DNA of 64,000 nt from Vibrio sp. SCSIO 43137. GTDB taxonomy: Bacteria; Pseudomonadota; Gammaproteobacteria; Enterobacterales; Vibrionaceae. The position numbers and the translations under genes are program-made. Under the pieces are notes generated by a model. The model was not told where the DNA came from and did not search any database. It saw only the letters and a program-made list of their open reading frames with translations. The DNA is taken from positions 2,480,001 to 2,544,000 of the forward strand of contig NZ_CP116383.1 in the NCBI RefSeq assembly GCF_028201475.1, given 5' to 3'. This document shows positions 34,013 to 46,080 of this stretch, piece by piece (position 1 is the first letter of the stretch; each line of letters begins with the position of its first letter).

Positions 34013-35668
34013 TTACTTATAAACGATTTCACCTTTTGGCTCAAACTTGCTTACGTCGATTGGGCTGTTCTTCTCAAGGAAATCTTTAAGAACCTCAGCA
34101 TCTACGAAGCCAGTGTTAACGTGGCCAGGGTTAGCAGTTAGTTTAGGATAGCCGTCACCACCTGCTGCATTAAAGCTTGGTACTGTAAAGCGGTAAGTCT
34201 TAGCCATATCTAGTGGCTTACCACCGATCATTACGTTGCTTACTTTACCGTCAGCAACAGTCATAGAAATACCAGCGAACTGAGCGTATGCACCAGAGTC
34301 AACAGGCTTAGTTGCAACAACGTTCAGGTAATCCAGTACTTCAGCACCAGACATGTCGTTAGTAGTGATTGCGTTACCAAATGGCTGTACAGTCAGAACA
34401 TCTTTATAAGTAACGTCACCAGCTTCGATTGACGCACGAACACCACCAGAGTTCATTACTGCGAAGTCTGCATTGGTACGTGCCATATGTGCAGAAGCAA
34501 TCAGACGGCCAAGGTTAGTCTGCTTGAAGCGAACGATGTTACGCTCACCAACCAGCGTACCGTTAGTTTCAGCGATCTTGCCTTCTAGCTGAGCTTTACC
34601 CTTCTCTTGGTAAGGCTGCAGGAATGCGATCATCTCAGCATCCTGAGGGATCTCTTTCTGGATAAATACGCGCTTCTTCTTACCGTCAACCTTGATCTTC
34701 TTCTTCAGGTTAACGGGAACTAGATCGTAGCTTACCATCTCTAACTCACCGTTGCGGAATTCGTAGTCAGCACGACCAACGTATTTACCCCACTCGTGAG
34801 CCTGAACAATCCAAGTACCATTTTGGTTGTCTGGCTTACACTCATCACCCGGCTTGAACTTTTTGTTCATTACGTTCGGGCCTTCCATACATACTGGCTC
34901 CTGAGAGTGACCACCAACGATCATGTCCAGAGAACCTTCATCAAGGAAGCGTGCAAGAGCTACGTCACCCGGTGCGTTGACACCACGGTTGCCATCTTCG
35001 TAGTGACCCATATGAGTCAGAGCAAAGATTAGATCAGGTTTTTCAGTCTTTTCGATTTCTGCAATCAGTTTCTTCGCTTCAACTTTAGGATCGCGGAACT
35101 CAAGGCCACTGATGTACTCAGGGTTACCGATTTTCGCGGTATCTTCAGTCGTCAGACCGATAAGAGCAATCTTGATGCCTTGCTTCTCAACCATCTGATA
35201 AGCTTGATACTTACGCTTACCTGTAGCTTTGTCATAGATGTTTGCAGACAGAACAGGGAAGTTAGCCCAGTCGATTTGCTTTTCAAGAACAGAAAGAGGG
35301 TTGTCGAACTCGTGGTTACCTAGTGCCATCGCATCGTAACCAATCTTGCTCATACCTTTGAAGTCTGGTTCAGCATCTTGTAGATCTGACTCTGGAACAC
35401 CAGTGTTGATATCACCACCAGATAGAAGAAGTACGCTACCACCTTCTGCAGCAACTTCAGCACGAATTTGGTCGATCAGCGTCTTACGCGCTGCCATACC
35501 ATATTCGCCATATTTGTTAGACCAGAAACGACCATGGTTATCGTTAGTATGCAGAACAGTTAGCTTGTAAGTCTGATCTTGCTCCCACGCAGGACCTGAT
35601 GCACATCCGGCAAGAGTCGCCAGAATAGCAGTACTTACTGCTGTTTTTAGTAATAGGCGTTGCTTCAT
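34013..35668 (-). CDS. nutA: 5'-nucleotidase lipoprotein (UshA/NutA family)
   Basis: Surface nucleotidase/UDP-sugar hydrolase that frees nucleosides from extracellular nucleotides. The 551-residue precursor has a lipoprotein signal with Cys 22 in TLAGC, unlike soluble E. coli UshA but as in Vibrio NutA. The two-metal phosphoesterase motifs are present: HTNDNHGRF, GGDINTG, ALGNHEFDNP and VGGHSQEP. The C-terminal nucleotide-binding domain includes NSGGVRASIEAGDV. It is a single-gene unit with a possible PurR-like site upstream. Confidence 0.93.
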   Translation of the reverse strand: MKQRLLLKTAVSTAILATLAGCASGPAWEQDQTYKLTVLHTNDNHGRFWSNKYGEYGMAARKTLIDQIRAEVAAEGGSVLLLSGGDINTGVPESDLQDAEPDFKGMSKIGYDAMALGNHEFDNPLSVLEKQIDWANFPVLSANIYDKATGKRKYQAYQMVEKQGIKIALIGLTTEDTAKIGNPEYISGLEFRDPKVEAKKLIAEIEKTEKPDLIFALTHMGHYEDGNRGVNAPGDVALARFLDEGSLDMIVGGHSQEPVCMEGPNVMNKKFKPGDECKPDNQNGTWIVQAHEWGKYVGRADYEFRNGELEMVSYDLVPVNLKKKIKVDGKKKRVFIQKEIPQDAEMIAFLQPYQEKGKAQLEGKIAETNGTLVGERNIVRFKQTNLGRLIASAHMARTNADFAVMNSGGVRASIEAGDVTYKDVLTVQPFGNAITTNDMSGAEVLDYLNVVATKPVDSGAYAQFAGISMTVADGKVSNVMIGGKPLDMAKTYRFTVPSFNAAGGDGYPKLTANPGHVNTGFVDAEVLKDFLEKNSPIDVSKFEPKGEIVYK

Positions 35669-35878
35669 CTTGAATTACCTTTCTTATTAAATCGAGGGGA
35701 TTTCCACTGCTTTTTGTGTTCCCGGCCAGCCAACGGAGGGCAGAAAACATGAAGTAGTTTAAGATAAGTAAAGAAATCTATCTTAGTGATTTCATCATTA
35801 TCAATTTCAGATCACCTTTATAGTACATAAAGGTTGTAACAGTAAATCAACATTGCACGCAAAACCAAGGCTTATCAC

Positions 35879-35894
35879 AGGCAAACGCTTGCTT
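35879..35894. promoter_or_regulatory. PurR-like operator upstream of the nucleotidase
   Basis: AGGCAAACGCTTGCTT agrees with the PurR consensus ACGCAAACGTTTGCGT in 13 of 16 positions, with the central GCAAACG-TTGC nearly complete. It lies 211 bp upstream of the ATG, which is far for a simple operator. Confidence 0.35.
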
Positions 35895-35992
35895 ATGATC
35901 TTGGTGCTTTTGCTCTATCGTGCTAACGTCTGTTTACTCTTTAAACTAAAGATATCACTCGGTGACCTAAGCAAATAAGTATATACAGATAG

Positions 35993-36020
35993 AAAAAAGC
36001 CAGCGAAAACGCTGGCTTAA
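35993..36020 (-). terminator. Terminator after kdsA
   Basis: GCCAGCG-TTTT-CGCTGGC followed by TTTTTT on the minus strand; it ends the hemA-to-kdsA operon. Confidence 0.9.
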
Positions 36021-36036
36021 AAGTTTGAGCTAAGTC

Positions 36037-36897
<861 letters not shown>

Positions 36898-36903
36898 CTA
36901 CAT

Positions 36904-37713
36904 TTAATGAATTGTAACTGAGTTTTCATCCAGCGCTTTTAACTGACTCTTCAGCAACTCTGCTGCTGGGTCTTCCGGGCACTGGTCAATAAAAAACTGA
37001 TAATCATTTTTAGCAACCTGATGACAATCAAGCTGCTGATATATAAAGCCTCTGTCGCGAATCTCATACGGATCATCAGGAACAAAGGTCAACGCTAGAT
37101 CGGTACATTTAAGGGCAAGGGTATAGCGCTCTTCGCGAAGCAGTGCACTTTTCAGTATCGCCAGCCAGCGGCCAATAACCGTAGGATGGTCTGCTGATTC
37201 AAGGTGCTCCGACTTAAGCTCAGCCAGCGGTCCTTCCTGACCAATCAGCCAGGCCTGAAGCACACTCTCTGCCACGTACTCGCCATTATAAGGGTTAACA
37301 TATCTGACCGGTTCATCATGCCAGCTCACTTTAACCAGAAACTGAGTAGGAAAAGTGACGCCTTCCAGCGGAAAGCCAAGCTTACGGCCAAAATAGAGCA
37401 GCAAGGCACCAAGACTGACAGGAATACCTTTACGACGCTGTAATACTTTATCAATAAATACGTTTTCAGATGAGAAATAGGCTTCGCTGTCACCGGCAAA
37501 GTTCCAGTCGTAATAGAACACTCTCAGAAACGATTCAAATTTCTGTTTCTCATCCAGTTCATTGACCAACAAAAGTTCAGCGTCGTTATAAAGCCTGTCC
37601 AGCTCAGCTTCAACCCAGTTTACCTCTACTTCAGGGTTGACGGCATGATTCAAGGCTATTGCACCCTCAACCAGCTCCAGTTGATCCAAGTCCTCATCAA
37701 ACAAATCAAACAT
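36904..37713 (-). CDS. sirB1: SirB1 family protein (transglutaminase-like fold with TPR)
   Basis: The 269-residue soluble protein has the SirB1 transglutaminase-like region (about 60-160, with VLQRRKGIPVSLGALLLYFG). TPR-like repeats follow in the C-terminal third (ALKCTDLALTFVPDDPYEIR). No signal peptide. The biochemical role is not established. Its conserved position between sirB2 and kdsA is the main context. Confidence 0.88.
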   Translation of the reverse strand: MFDLFDEDLDQLELVEGAIALNHAVNPEVEVNWVEAELDRLYNDAELLLVNELDEKQKFESFLRVFYYDWNFAGDSEAYFSSENVFIDKVLQRRKGIPVSLGALLLYFGRKLGFPLEGVTFPTQFLVKVSWHDEPVRYVNPYNGEYVAESVLQAWLIGQEGPLAELKSEHLESADHPTVIGRWLAILKSALLREERYTLALKCTDLALTFVPDDPYEIRDRGFIYQQLDCHQVAKNDYQFFIDQCPEDPAAELLKSQLKALDENSVTIH

Positions 37714-37716
37714 GTT

Positions 37717-38100
37717 TTATCCCAGTAACGAAGTTGATTTGGTCATTGCAATATTGGCCGCCATCAGCATCCAGCCCAGCGCACCAAAAAAGCCAAAAAT
37801 TCTTAGTAGTTTGTTCTTTGCCATTCTCAGGGCAAAAAAGCCTAATGCAAAGTAAGCAAGAATACAGGTTGTTTTTTGGGTGAACCACTCCGCTCCCGGC
37901 GTGAAAGGTACAAAGCCCATAGCAAACACTAAACCTACCCCTGACAAAATCAGAATAGTATCAACTACGTGAGGTGCAACTCTGATAAGCTTTTTTTCCA
38001 TTAATTGAGATTCAGCCATCACAAGAGCAAATCTCACTGAAAGTAGTAGTGCACTCAGTGCAATTGCCAGAAAATGAATATGTTTTAATGCGAAATACAC
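37717..38100 (-). CDS. sirB2: SirB2 family inner-membrane protein
   Basis: A 127-residue protein with about four hydrophobic segments, typical of SirB2. No enzymatic motif is visible. It lies 3 bp before sirB1 and 23 bp after prmC, and probably depends on the upstream promoter of the operon. The function is unknown. Confidence 0.87.
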   Translation of the reverse strand: MYFALKHIHFLAIALSALLLSVRFALVMAESQLMEKKLIRVAPHVVDTILILSGVGLVFAMGFVPFTPGAEWFTQKTTCILAYFALGFFALRMAKNKLLRIFGFFGALGWMLMAANIAMTKSTSLLG

Positions 38101-38123
38101 AGTATTCTCTCTATAAAGTTTAG

Positions 38124-38990
38124 TTATTCTACCAACTGACCCATGGTTACCCGGTCATTTCCGGCATAGTCCTGCTCAGTTGATACGCTAGTATAGCCAA
38201 ATTTCTCCATTAATTGGCGAACTTCTTTGCCCTGCTCAAAGCCGTGCTCAAACAGTAACCAACCCTTGTCTTGCAGGTAGTTTCCGGCGTTCTCTGCGAT
38301 ATGACGAATATCAGCTAGGCCTTTCTGCTCAGAAACTAATGCTGACAGCGGCTCAAAGCGGACATCTCCGCGCAATAAATGGGGATCATTTTTCTCAATA
38401 TAAGGAGGGTTTGAAACAATAAGTGAGAAAAGCTCACTGCTACCGGATTGCTCAACGGGTTCAAACCAGCTGCCCTGAAGAAAACGACTATTTTTCAGTT
38501 CAAGGCGGGCGGCGTTTTCCGTCGCAAGCTCAACCGCTTCCGGACGTAAATCGATACCGGTAACCTGACTTGATGGCAGCTCAGAAGCTAATGCCAGAGC
38601 AATGGCGCCCGTTCCTGTGCCAAGATCCAGTATATTGTTTGGTTCTGCGGTTGCTTTTTCCAACGCCAGTTCAACCAGACGTTCAGTATCAGGGCGCGGA
38701 ATCAATGTTGACGGAGAAACCTTCAGAGGCAGAGACCAAAACTCCCTTTCTCCGACAATATAAGCAACAGGTTCACCTTTCAGCCTTCTTTCCATCAGAG
38801 TATAAAAAAGTTCAAGAGTCTGCTGATTTAATACTTTTTCCGGCCAGGTAAGAAGGTAACTGCGTGGTTTATCCAGCGCATGACATAACAAGACCGCAGC
38901 ATCAAGTGCTGCGGAATCACTGCCACTGTCGTGTAGTTCGACAATGGCTTTTTTTAATGCATCTTCAATAGATGGCAAATTATCAGACAT
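38124..38990 (-). CDS. prmC: Release-factor glutamine methyltransferase PrmC
   Basis: PrmC methylates the Gln of the GGQ motif in release factors RF1 and RF2, raising termination efficiency. The 288-residue enzyme has an N-terminal helical domain, the SAM motif DLGTGTG (122-128) and the signature NPPY (194-197). It follows its own substrate gene prfA by 9 bp. Confidence 0.96.
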   Translation of the reverse strand: MSDNLPSIEDALKKAIVELHDSGSDSAALDAAVLLCHALDKPRSYLLTWPEKVLNQQTLELFYTLMERRLKGEPVAYIVGEREFWSLPLKVSPSTLIPRPDTERLVELALEKATAEPNNILDLGTGTGAIALALASELPSSQVTGIDLRPEAVELATENAARLELKNSRFLQGSWFEPVEQSGSSELFSLIVSNPPYIEKNDPHLLRGDVRFEPLSALVSEQKGLADIRHIAENAGNYLQDKGWLLFEHGFEQGKEVRQLMEKFGYTSVSTEQDYAGNDRVTMGQLVE

Positions 38991-38999
38991 GGCTGTTGA

Positions 39000-40088
39000 T
39001 TAGTTTTGCTCTGCTAAAGCAGCTAACTGATCCGCCTGATGCTCCTGAAGCACAGGGTCAACCAGACTCTGAAGGTCACCTTCCATGACTTCAGCCAGAC
39101 GGTATAAGGTCAGGTTGATGCGGTGATCAGATACACGACCCTGAGGATAGTTATAAGTACGGATACGGTCACTACGGTCACCAGAGCCCAACAGGTTACG
39201 ACGGGTATCTGAAACTTCCGCAGCACGGCGTGCCTCTTCTGCCTGAATGATTCGCGCAGCCAGAACAGACATAGCCTTAGCTTTGTTCTTATGCTGAGAA
39301 CGTTCATCCTGACACTCAACCACAGTACCAGTTGGTAAGTGAGTAATACGGATAGCGGAGTCCGTGGTGTTAACGTGCTGACCACCGGCACCAGAAGCGC
39401 GGAATGTGTCTATCTTCAAATCAGCAGCCTTAATTTCCGGCAGGTCGGCTTCAGGGATCTCAGCCATCACAGCGACGGTACAAGCTGAAGTATGAACACG
39501 ACCCTGTGATTCAGTCGCTGGTACACGCTGAACACGGTGACCGCCAGACTCAAACTTAAGTACACCATAAGCGCCGTCGCCGGATACCTTGGCAATCATC
39601 TCTTTGTATCCGCCCTGCTCAGAGATATTTGAGCTCATCACTTCGATGCGCCAGCCCATTTTTTCTGTATATTTGCTATACATCCGGAACAAGTCACCAG
39701 CAAAAATACCCGCTTCATCACCACCGGCACCGGCTCGAATCTCCAGGAAGCAGTTACGCTCATCGTTTGGATCTTTCGGAATAAGCAGAATTTGTAGATC
39801 ATCAGCCAGTTTTTCAATTAAAGCTTCAGATTCTTTAATCTCTTCCTGTGCCATCTCACGCATCTCAGCGTCATCTTCTTTTGCCATCTCCTCTGCGGCA
39901 GCTAAATCTTCGTGCGCCTGCTGATAAGCCTGAAAGCACTTAGTCACTTCTTCCAGTTGTGAATACTCTTTTGACAGGGCACGGAATTTGTCTTGGTCGC
40001 CAATAATATCGGGATCGCCAAGCAGGTGCTGAACTTCCTCATAACGCTCTACAAGGGTTTCAAGCTTAGTAAGAATGGATGATTTCAT
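39000..40088 (-). CDS. prfA: Peptide chain release factor 1
   Basis: RF1 ends translation at UAA and UAG. The 362 residues carry the stop-codon-reading PAT motif (190-192) and the catalytic GGQ loop (235-237 in SGAGGQHVN). Length is normal. It sits between hemA and prmC with gaps of 8 and 9 bp, so coupling with PrmC is likely. Confidence 0.98.
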   Translation of the reverse strand: MKSSILTKLETLVERYEEVQHLLGDPDIIGDQDKFRALSKEYSQLEEVTKCFQAYQQAHEDLAAAEEMAKEDDAEMREMAQEEIKESEALIEKLADDLQILLIPKDPNDERNCFLEIRAGAGGDEAGIFAGDLFRMYSKYTEKMGWRIEVMSSNISEQGGYKEMIAKVSGDGAYGVLKFESGGHRVQRVPATESQGRVHTSACTVAVMAEIPEADLPEIKAADLKIDTFRASGAGGQHVNTTDSAIRITHLPTGTVVECQDERSQHKNKAKAMSVLAARIIQAEEARRAAEVSDTRRNLLGSGDRSDRIRTYNYPQGRVSDHRINLTLYRLAEVMEGDLQSLVDPVLQEHQADQLAALAEQN

Positions 40089-40096
40089 AGTCTTCT

Positions 40097-41365
40097 TTAA
40101 TTCTGTTGAAGGTCGTCAAGACCCAGACTCTGTCGGATAACAGAGAGCTTTTCTGGTTCTCCTTGCTCAGCGGCGCTTTGTAGCGCTCGTGTCGGAGCAT
40201 GGATAAGTCGATTTGTCAGCTTATTACCTAATTCATGCAGGATCTTCTCCGGATCACCACCAGATGCCAGAGACTGAATGCTTTTCGCGATTAACTCTTC
40301 GCGGATACTATTGGCTGAATTACGGTATTCTCTGATGCTATCGACAGCTTGTAAAGAGCGAAGCCATGTCATAAACACCGCACTCTCTTCAGTCACAATT
40401 GCTTCCGCCTGAATAGCTTCGACTTTTCGTTGTTCAATATTCTGATTTACGATGGATTGCAAATCGTCGACAGTATACAAATAGACGTCGTTCAGATCAC
40501 CTACTTGCTGTTCAACATCTCGCGGTACAGCGATATCAACAATCAGAATCGGCTGTCTTTTGCGCTTTCTGATTGCGGTTTCTACCATTCCCTTACCAAT
40601 AATAGGCAGAGGACTGGCCGTTGAACTGATCACAATATCGGCTTTATGCAGATGTTCCGGAATATCCTGAAGGCTGATAACATCGGCATTAAACTGTTCC
40701 GCCAGATTCATCGCCCTTTCACGGGTACGGTTGGCAACAATCATCTTTTCGCAGCCATTATCGGACAGGTGCTTAGCCACCAGCTCTATGGTTTCTCCCG
40801 CGCCAACCAGAAGCACGGTAGATTTCTCAAGGGATTCAAAAATATGTTTTGCCAACGTACAAGCGGCGTAGGCAACAGACACTGCACTTCCGCCAATTTC
40901 CGTCTCTGTGCGCACCCGTTTAGCCACTGAAAAAGTTTTCTGAAACAGCTTTTCCATGGTGCTGTCTACCGCTTTATCTTCTCTGGCACCGGAATAAGCC
41001 TGCTTAACCTGGCCTAAAATCTGCGGTTCGCCTAATACCAGTGAGTCCAGCCCGCACGATACCCTCATCAGGTGTTTAATCGCCGCCTGCTCTTCATAGA
41101 TATATAAGCTGGGTTTTAACTCTTCAGGTTTAACCTGATGGAACTGAGATAACCACTCTATCACTTTGTTTTTATTGGCAGAGTTTTTCAGATCACAATA
41201 GATTTCTGTACGGTTACAGGTAGATAAGATAACCCCACTATGTACATGTGCGTTAGACTTCAGTTGCTGATGAGCCTCTGTTAACTTCTCAGGGGAAAAC
41301 GCAACCTTTTCTCGCAATTCAACCGACGCTGTATTGTGATTGATACCAATAGCAAGCAAAGACAT
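40097..41365 (-). CDS. hemA: Glutamyl-tRNA reductase
   Basis: HemA reduces glutamyl-tRNA to glutamate semialdehyde, the first step of tetrapyrrole synthesis. The 422-residue protein has the catalytic Cys at 50 in [10 protein letters not shown], the substrate motif [17 protein letters not shown] and the NADPH loop LLVGAGE. A C-terminal dimerisation helix follows. First gene of its operon, divergent from lolB across 182 bp, as in E. coli and Vibrio. Confidence 0.97.
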   Translation of the reverse strand: MSLLAIGINHNTASVELREKVAFSPEKLTEAHQQLKSNAHVHSGVILSTCNRTEIYCDLKNSANKNKVIEWLSQFHQVKPEELKPSLYIYEEQAAIKHLMRVSCGLDSLVLGEPQILGQVKQAYSGAREDKAVDSTMEKLFQKTFSVAKRVRTETEIGGSAVSVAYAACTLAKHIFESLEKSTVLLVGAGETIELVAKHLSDNGCEKMIVANRTRERAMNLAEQFNADVISLQDIPEHLHKADIVISSTASPLPIIGKGMVETAIRKRKRQPILIVDIAVPRDVEQQVGDLNDVYLYTVDDLQSIVNQNIEQRKVEAIQAEAIVTEESAVFMTWLRSLQAVDSIREYRNSANSIREELIAKSIQSLASGGDPEKILHELGNKLTNRLIHAPTRALQSAAEQGEPEKLSVIRQSLGLDDLQQN

Positions 41366-41547
41366 TAAATAGGATTTCTCAACGTTGGAAAATAAATCAA
41401 AAACAGAATTTTACTTGATGGCTACCCGTAATGAAAGAGTATCGCCTATTTGTTTTTCTGACTTCGTGATTTAGGTGATATAGTTACCCCTAAAGTTGTA
41501 ATGGCTTTCTAATCCCTTGTGTTAAACCAAGACAAATACGTCAACAA

Positions 41548-42153
41548 ATGAATAACATTAAATCAATACTTTTTCTTTCCCTGTCACTTTTGATACTGGC
41601 AGGATGTGAAACCGTACCACAACTTTCTGAGACTAATGTCCAGTGGGAAAGCCATCAGGCTCAGCTGGCTAAAATAGAACAGTTTGAAGCAACCGGGAAA
41701 ATTGGCTTTCGCTCTCCTGAAGAACGCTTTTCCGCCAGCTTTAACTGGAAACAGACGGCCGACTCAAGCCAGCTAAAGCTATTCAACCCTCTGGGTAAAA
41801 CCGTATTAACCCTGAACATCAATAAGCAAGGGGCGACTCTGGTTAACTCTGACAACCAGACTTTTTTCAATAAAGATGCCAGCACTCTCTTCTATCAGCT
41901 AACCCGATTGCAATTTCCGGTAGAACAGCTTAAAGACTGGTTAAAAGGACAGCCGGCTCAGGCAGATAGTTACGCCTTAAACGAAACACATACACTGAGT
42001 TCCCTCAGCAAAACAATTAACCGCCAACTCTGGCAACTTGATTACACCAGCTATCAGGATATCAACAACACACCAATGCCTTACAAAATGAAACTGGCCA
42101 AAAAAGATACTCAGGTACAAATTGTTGTCTCAACATGGAAAATCGATTCATGA
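41548..42153 (+). CDS. lolB: Outer-membrane lipoprotein-insertion protein LolB
   Basis: LolB receives lipoproteins from LolA and puts them in the outer membrane. The 201-residue precursor is itself a lipoprotein (C20 in LILAGCETV). The family fold is indicated by [20 protein letters not shown] and the [12 protein letters not shown] strand. The stop overlaps the ispE start, so the two are translationally coupled. Confidence 0.94.
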   Translation: MNNIKSILFLSLSLLILAGCETVPQLSETNVQWESHQAQLAKIEQFEATGKIGFRSPEERFSASFNWKQTADSSQLKLFNPLGKTVLTLNINKQGATLVNSDNQTFFNKDASTLFYQLTRLQFPVEQLKDWLKGQPAQADSYALNETHTLSSLSKTINRQLWQLDYTSYQDINNTPMPYKMKLAKKDTQVQIVVSTWKIDS

Positions 42154-43022
42154 TCACCCAGAAAACCCAGTGGCCTTCTCCGGCTAAACTCAACCTGTTC
42201 CTTTACATTACCGGTCGCAGGGAGAACGGTTATCATGATCTGCAAACCCTGTTTCAGTTTCTCGACCATGGTGACCAGCTAACCATTACCGCAAACCAGA
42301 GCGGTGAAATAACACTAACCCCTGAAATAGAAGGGCTTCCCGTTGAACAGAACCTGATTTGGAAAGCGGCTCAGGCACTAAAACCGTATACGCCTGATGA
42401 GTTTGGTGCCGATATCCATCTGGAAAAGATCCTTCCTATGGGCGGCGGTATCGGTGGTGGTTCATCAAATGCCGCAACGGTGCTGATCGCATTAAACTAT
42501 CTATGGCAGCTCGGTTTGTCTGACGACAAGCTGGCTGAAATCGGACTGGATCTCGGCGCTGATGTTCCTGTTTTTGTCAGAGGATTTGCTGCTTTTGCAG
42601 AGGGTGTAGGAGAGAAATTGCAACCGGTTCGGCCGGATGAGAAATGTTATCTGGTCGTCAGACCGGACGTCAGTATCTCAACCGCAGAGATTTTCTCCCA
42701 CCCGGATTTAACCAGAAACACGCCAAAACGTCCTATTTCTGAGCTGATAAGCGGATCACAAGAAAACGATTGCGAAAAAATCGTCCGATTGCTCTATCCA
42801 GAGGTTGATAAGCAACTTTCATGGCTGCTACAATACGCGCCGTCAAGATTGACGGGAACCGGTTCCTGTCTGTTTTCAGAGTTTGAAAACAGAGACGAAG
42901 CTGAGAAGATCCGTGCTAAACTTCCTGACAGTGTCTCTGCTTTTATAGCACAAGGACGAAATATTTCGCCTTTAAAAGAAACACTTGCTAACTATCAGTT
43001 AGCTAACACCCAACCGAACTAA
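42150..43022 (+). CDS. ispE: 4-diphosphocytidyl-2-C-methyl-D-erythritol kinase
   Basis: IspE phosphorylates CDP-methylerythritol in the non-mevalonate isoprenoid pathway. I chose ATG 42150, which overlaps the lolB stop as ATGA, over an in-frame ATG five codons earlier; this gives 290 residues. The GHMP-kinase motifs [12 protein letters not shown] (near 9-20) and [14 protein letters not shown] are intact. It lies between lolB and prs. Confidence 0.95.
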   Translation: MITQKTQWPSPAKLNLFLYITGRRENGYHDLQTLFQFLDHGDQLTITANQSGEITLTPEIEGLPVEQNLIWKAAQALKPYTPDEFGADIHLEKILPMGGGIGGGSSNAATVLIALNYLWQLGLSDDKLAEIGLDLGADVPVFVRGFAAFAEGVGEKLQPVRPDEKCYLVVRPDVSISTAEIFSHPDLTRNTPKRPISELISGSQENDCEKIVRLLYPEVDKQLSWLLQYAPSRLTGTGSCLFSEFENRDEAEKIRAKLPDSVSAFIAQGRNISPLKETLANYQLANTQPN

Positions 43023-43050
43023 AACTGGACGCAACCCTGAGGTTTCCACC

Positions 43051-43995
43051 GTGCCTGATATGAAGCTATTTGCTGGTAACGCTACACCTGAACTAGCCCA
43101 ACGTATTGCTGATCGTCTCTATATTTCCCTTGGTGATGCTACTGTAGACCGTTTCTCTGATGGAGAAGTCGCAGTACAAATCAATGAAAATGTCCGTGGT
43201 AGTGATGTATTCATTATCCAATCTACTTGTGCACCAACCAACGACAACCTAATGGAACTGGTTGTTATGATTGATGCTATGCGCCGCGCATCTGCCGGCC
43301 GGATTACCGCCGTAATCCCTTACTTCGGCTATGCCCGTCAGGATCGTCGCGTACGTTCTGCCCGTGTGCCGATTACAGCAAAAGTTGTTGCAGACTTCCT
43401 GTCTAACGTCGGTGTTGACCGCGTACTAACCATCGACCTGCACGCTGAACAGATTCAGGGTTTCTTCGATGTTCCTGTAGATAACATCTTTGGTACTCCG
43501 GTACTGATGGAAGATATGATCGAACGTGGACTGGAAGATCCTGTTGTCGTATCTCCTGATCTTGGTGGTGTTGTTCGCGCACGTGCAACAGCAAAAGCCC
43601 TTGGTAATGTTGATATCGCTATCGTAGATAAGCGTCGTCCACGTGCCAACGTCTCTGAAGTGATGAACCTGATCGGCGACGTTGAAGGCCGTGACTGCGT
43701 TATCGTTGACGATATGATCGATACTGGCGGCACTCTGTGTAAAGCAGCAGAAGCACTGAAACAACGTGGTGCCAAGCGTGTATATGCATATGCGACTCAC
43801 GCAGTATTCTCCGGGAACGCAGCGAAAAACATCGGTGGTTCAGTTCTGGATCAGGTAATTATTACTGACTCCATTACTCTGACTGATGAAATGAAAGCGA
43901 CTGGAAAAGTGACTCAGTTAACCCTATCCAGCATGCTGGCTGAAGCGATTCGTCGTATCAGCAACGAAGAATCTATCTCTGCCATGTTTAACTAA
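43051..43995 (+). CDS. prs: Ribose-phosphate pyrophosphokinase
   Basis: Prs makes PRPP from ribose 5-phosphate and ATP for nucleotide, His and Trp synthesis. The 314-residue protein starts at a GTG ([16 protein letters not shown] follows), as in E. coli. The PRPP-binding loop is [15 protein letters not shown], and [10 protein letters not shown] is the ATP-binding loop. Sequence identity with the E. coli enzyme is visibly very high. It is followed by a terminator. Confidence 0.98.
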   Translation: MPDMKLFAGNATPELAQRIADRLYISLGDATVDRFSDGEVAVQINENVRGSDVFIIQSTCAPTNDNLMELVVMIDAMRRASAGRITAVIPYFGYARQDRRVRSARVPITAKVVADFLSNVGVDRVLTIDLHAEQIQGFFDVPVDNIFGTPVLMEDMIERGLEDPVVVSPDLGGVVRARATAKALGNVDIAIVDKRRPRANVSEVMNLIGDVEGRDCVIVDDMIDTGGTLCKAAEALKQRGAKRVYAYATHAVFSGNAAKNIGGSVLDQVIITDSITLTDEMKATGKVTQLTLSSMLAEAIRRISNEESISAMFN

Positions 43996-44025
43996 TTATT
44001 TTAGTTCGGCCAGAATAGTAGAAAG

Positions 44026-44053
44026 ACGCTTCACTCCGGTGAGGCGTTTTTTA
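44026..44053 (+). terminator. Terminator after prs
   Basis: ACGCTTCAC-TCCG-GTGAGGCGT has one mismatch and is followed by TTTTTTATT. Confidence 0.75.
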
Positions 44054-44151
44054 TTATCGCCAGCTCTGAGGAACACCAGCGTTGCTAGCCTGTAAAGCAG
44101 ATCCTGTGCTACCATAGCGCGCTTTTTGTGAATGCAAGAGAGAAGTTCATT

Positions 44152-44742
44152 GTGAGTCAGCAAATAAAACTGCTTGTCGGACTGGCAAATCCGGGACCTG
44201 AGTATGCTAAAACCCGGCATAACGCCGGTGCTTGGGTAGTAGAAGAGCTAGCCAGAGTTCATAACGTTACGTTAAAGAATGAGAGCAAATTTTTCGGCTA
44301 TACCGGCCGGATTATGGTACATGGGCAAGATCTTCGCCTACTGGTACCAACAACCTTTATGAATCTTTCCGGAAAAGCCATTGCTGCTCTGGCCAAGTTC
44401 TATCAAATCAAGCCGGAAGAGATAATGGTCGCTCATGACGAACTGGATCTACCACCCGGTGTCGGAAAATTCAAAAAAGGCGGTGGCCATGGTGGTCACA
44501 ACGGGTTGAAAGATACCATCAACAAGTTGGGTAACAATAAAGAATTCTATCGCTTACGGATAGGCATTGGCCATCCGGGGCATAAAGATAAAGTGTCAGG
44601 TTATGTGCTGGGTAAAGCCCCGGCAAAAGAACAGGAATGCATAGACGCAGTGGTTGACGAATCCGTTCGCAGCCTGGACATCCTGTTAAAAGATGGCCTG
44701 ACAAAAGCGCAAAATCGCTTACATACGTTCAAAGCAGAATAA
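44152..44742 (+). CDS. pth: Peptidyl-tRNA hydrolase
   Basis: Pth releases tRNA from prematurely dropped peptidyl-tRNA. The start at GTG 44152 gives [18 protein letters not shown] and 196 residues, the normal length. Another GTG eight codons earlier is in frame but extends beyond the family start. The catalytic His is H23 ([10 protein letters not shown]), with N13 and the Asp of [10 protein letters not shown]. It lies just before ychF, as in most gamma-proteobacteria. Confidence 0.96.
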   Translation: MSQQIKLLVGLANPGPEYAKTRHNAGAWVVEELARVHNVTLKNESKFFGYTGRIMVHGQDLRLLVPTTFMNLSGKAIAALAKFYQIKPEEIMVAHDELDLPPGVGKFKKGGGHGGHNGLKDTINKLGNNKEFYRLRIGIGHPGHKDKVSGYVLGKAPAKEQECIDAVVDESVRSLDILLKDGLTKAQNRLHTFKAE

Positions 44743-44752
44743 GGTTTATATC

Positions 44753-45844
44753 ATGGGTTTCAAATGTGGCATCGTTGGCTTACCAAACGTAGGTAAATCA
44801 ACTCTGTTTAATGCACTGACTAAAGCGGGAATCGAAGCCGCTAACTTCCCTTTTTGTACTATCGAGCCTAACACAGGAATAGTTCCTGTACCGGATCTAC
44901 GTCTTGATGCACTGGCAGCTATCGTTAATCCGCAAAAGGTTTTGCCTACCACAATGGAATTTGTTGATATCGCCGGACTGGTAGCAGGCGCTTCAAAGGG
45001 TGAAGGTCTGGGTAACAAGTTTCTGGCAAACATCCGTGAAACCGATGCTATCGGTCACGTAGTTCGCTGTTTTGAAAATGAAAACATCGTTCACGTAGCA
45101 GGCAAAATCTCCCCTCTGGAAGATATTGAGATCATCAATCTAGAGCTGGCACTAGCCGATCTGGACTCTTGTGAACGTGCACTTCAACGTCAGGCGAAAA
45201 AAGCCAAAGGCGGAGATAAAGACGCTAAGTTTGAAATTACCGTTCTGGAAAAACTTCTGCCGGTACTGACTGAAGGTGGCATGGCAAGAACAGTAGCGCT
45301 GGCAAAAGAAGAGCTGGCAGCGATCAACTACCTTAACTTCCTGACCCTGAAGCCAACCATGTACATTGCCAATGTTAATGAAGATGGTTTTGAAGATAAC
45401 CCGTATCTTGATCAGGTTCGTGAGTTTGCGGCAAAAGAGAACAATGTAGTGGTACCTGTATGTGCTGCAATTGAGTCTGAGCTATCAGAACTGGACGACG
45501 AAGACAGAGAAGAGTTTCTGGCAGATATGGGTATCGAAGAGCCAGGCCTGAACCGTGTTATCCGCTCAGGTTATGAGCTGCTGACTCTGCAAACCTACTT
45601 CACAGCAGGTGTAAAAGAAGTTCGCGCATGGACAATTCCTATCGGAGCAACAGCACCGCAAGCCGCAGGTAAAATTCATACCGACTTTGAAAAGGGCTTC
45701 ATTCGTGCTGAAGTTGTTGGTTATGATGACTTTATCGAGCATCAGGGCGAAAGTGGTGCAAAAGAGGCCGGAAGATGGCGTCTTGAAGGTAAAGACTATA
45801 TCGTGAAAGATGGTGATGTAGTTCACTTCCGCTTTAACGTATAA
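44753..45844 (+). CDS. ychF: Ribosome-associated ATPase YchF (Obg-like)
   Basis: YchF is an Obg-family nucleotidase that prefers ATP and binds the ribosome and proteasome-like partners. The 363 residues include the P-loop GLPNVGKST (near 8-16), the switch region DIAGLV and the degenerate G4 motif NVNE. The C-terminal TGS domain is present. The degenerate G4 explains the ATP preference and is normal for the family. It follows pth by 10 bp. Confidence 0.97.
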   Translation: MGFKCGIVGLPNVGKSTLFNALTKAGIEAANFPFCTIEPNTGIVPVPDLRLDALAAIVNPQKVLPTTMEFVDIAGLVAGASKGEGLGNKFLANIRETDAIGHVVRCFENENIVHVAGKISPLEDIEIINLELALADLDSCERALQRQAKKAKGGDKDAKFEITVLEKLLPVLTEGGMARTVALAKEELAAINYLNFLTLKPTMYIANVNEDGFEDNPYLDQVREFAAKENNVVVPVCAAIESELSELDDEDREEFLADMGIEEPGLNRVIRSGYELLTLQTYFTAGVKEVRAWTIPIGATAPQAAGKIHTDFEKGFIRAEVVGYDDFIEHQGESGAKEAGRWRLEGKDYIVKDGDVVHFRFNV

Positions 45845-45856
45845 CCTCTTTAAGAA

Positions 45857-45882
45857 GCCAGCACAAGTTGCTGGCTTTTTTC
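45857..45882 (+). terminator. Terminator after ychF
   Basis: GCCAGCA-CAAGT-TGCTGGC followed by TTTTTT. Confidence 0.9.
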
Positions 45883-45995
45883 TTTCTTGCAGCATCCAAT
45901 TTGGCTGTTTAACGGTTTTTTTTGGGTAAAAATAGCCCGCTTTGTTTAAAAAAAACCCGAACAGTCAATCTTAAGCAATTTATTCAAAAAAACTA

Positions 45996-46024
45996 TTGAC
46001 GGTTTTCCTACAGATCCGCATAAT
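45996..46024 (+). promoter_or_regulatory. Sigma70 promoter of the tRNA array
   Basis: TTGACG and CATAAT are separated by 17 bp. A GC-rich discriminator (GCGCTCCG) follows, as is usual for stringently controlled stable-RNA promoters. It lies about 55 bp before the first tRNA. Confidence 0.8.
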
Positions 46025-46080
46025 GCGCTCCGTTCCTGTCTCAGGGGGTCAAACTCCAAAAGGGCAGAAAACGAGAAAAT

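Larger units (their letters stand above)
35669..36036. other. 368-bp nucleotidase-kdsA gap
   Basis: No gene is seen here. The gap contains the kdsA terminator at its far end and the PurR-like dyad. The nucleotidase promoter is presumably near 35700-35800 but I could not assign one. Confidence 0.5.
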
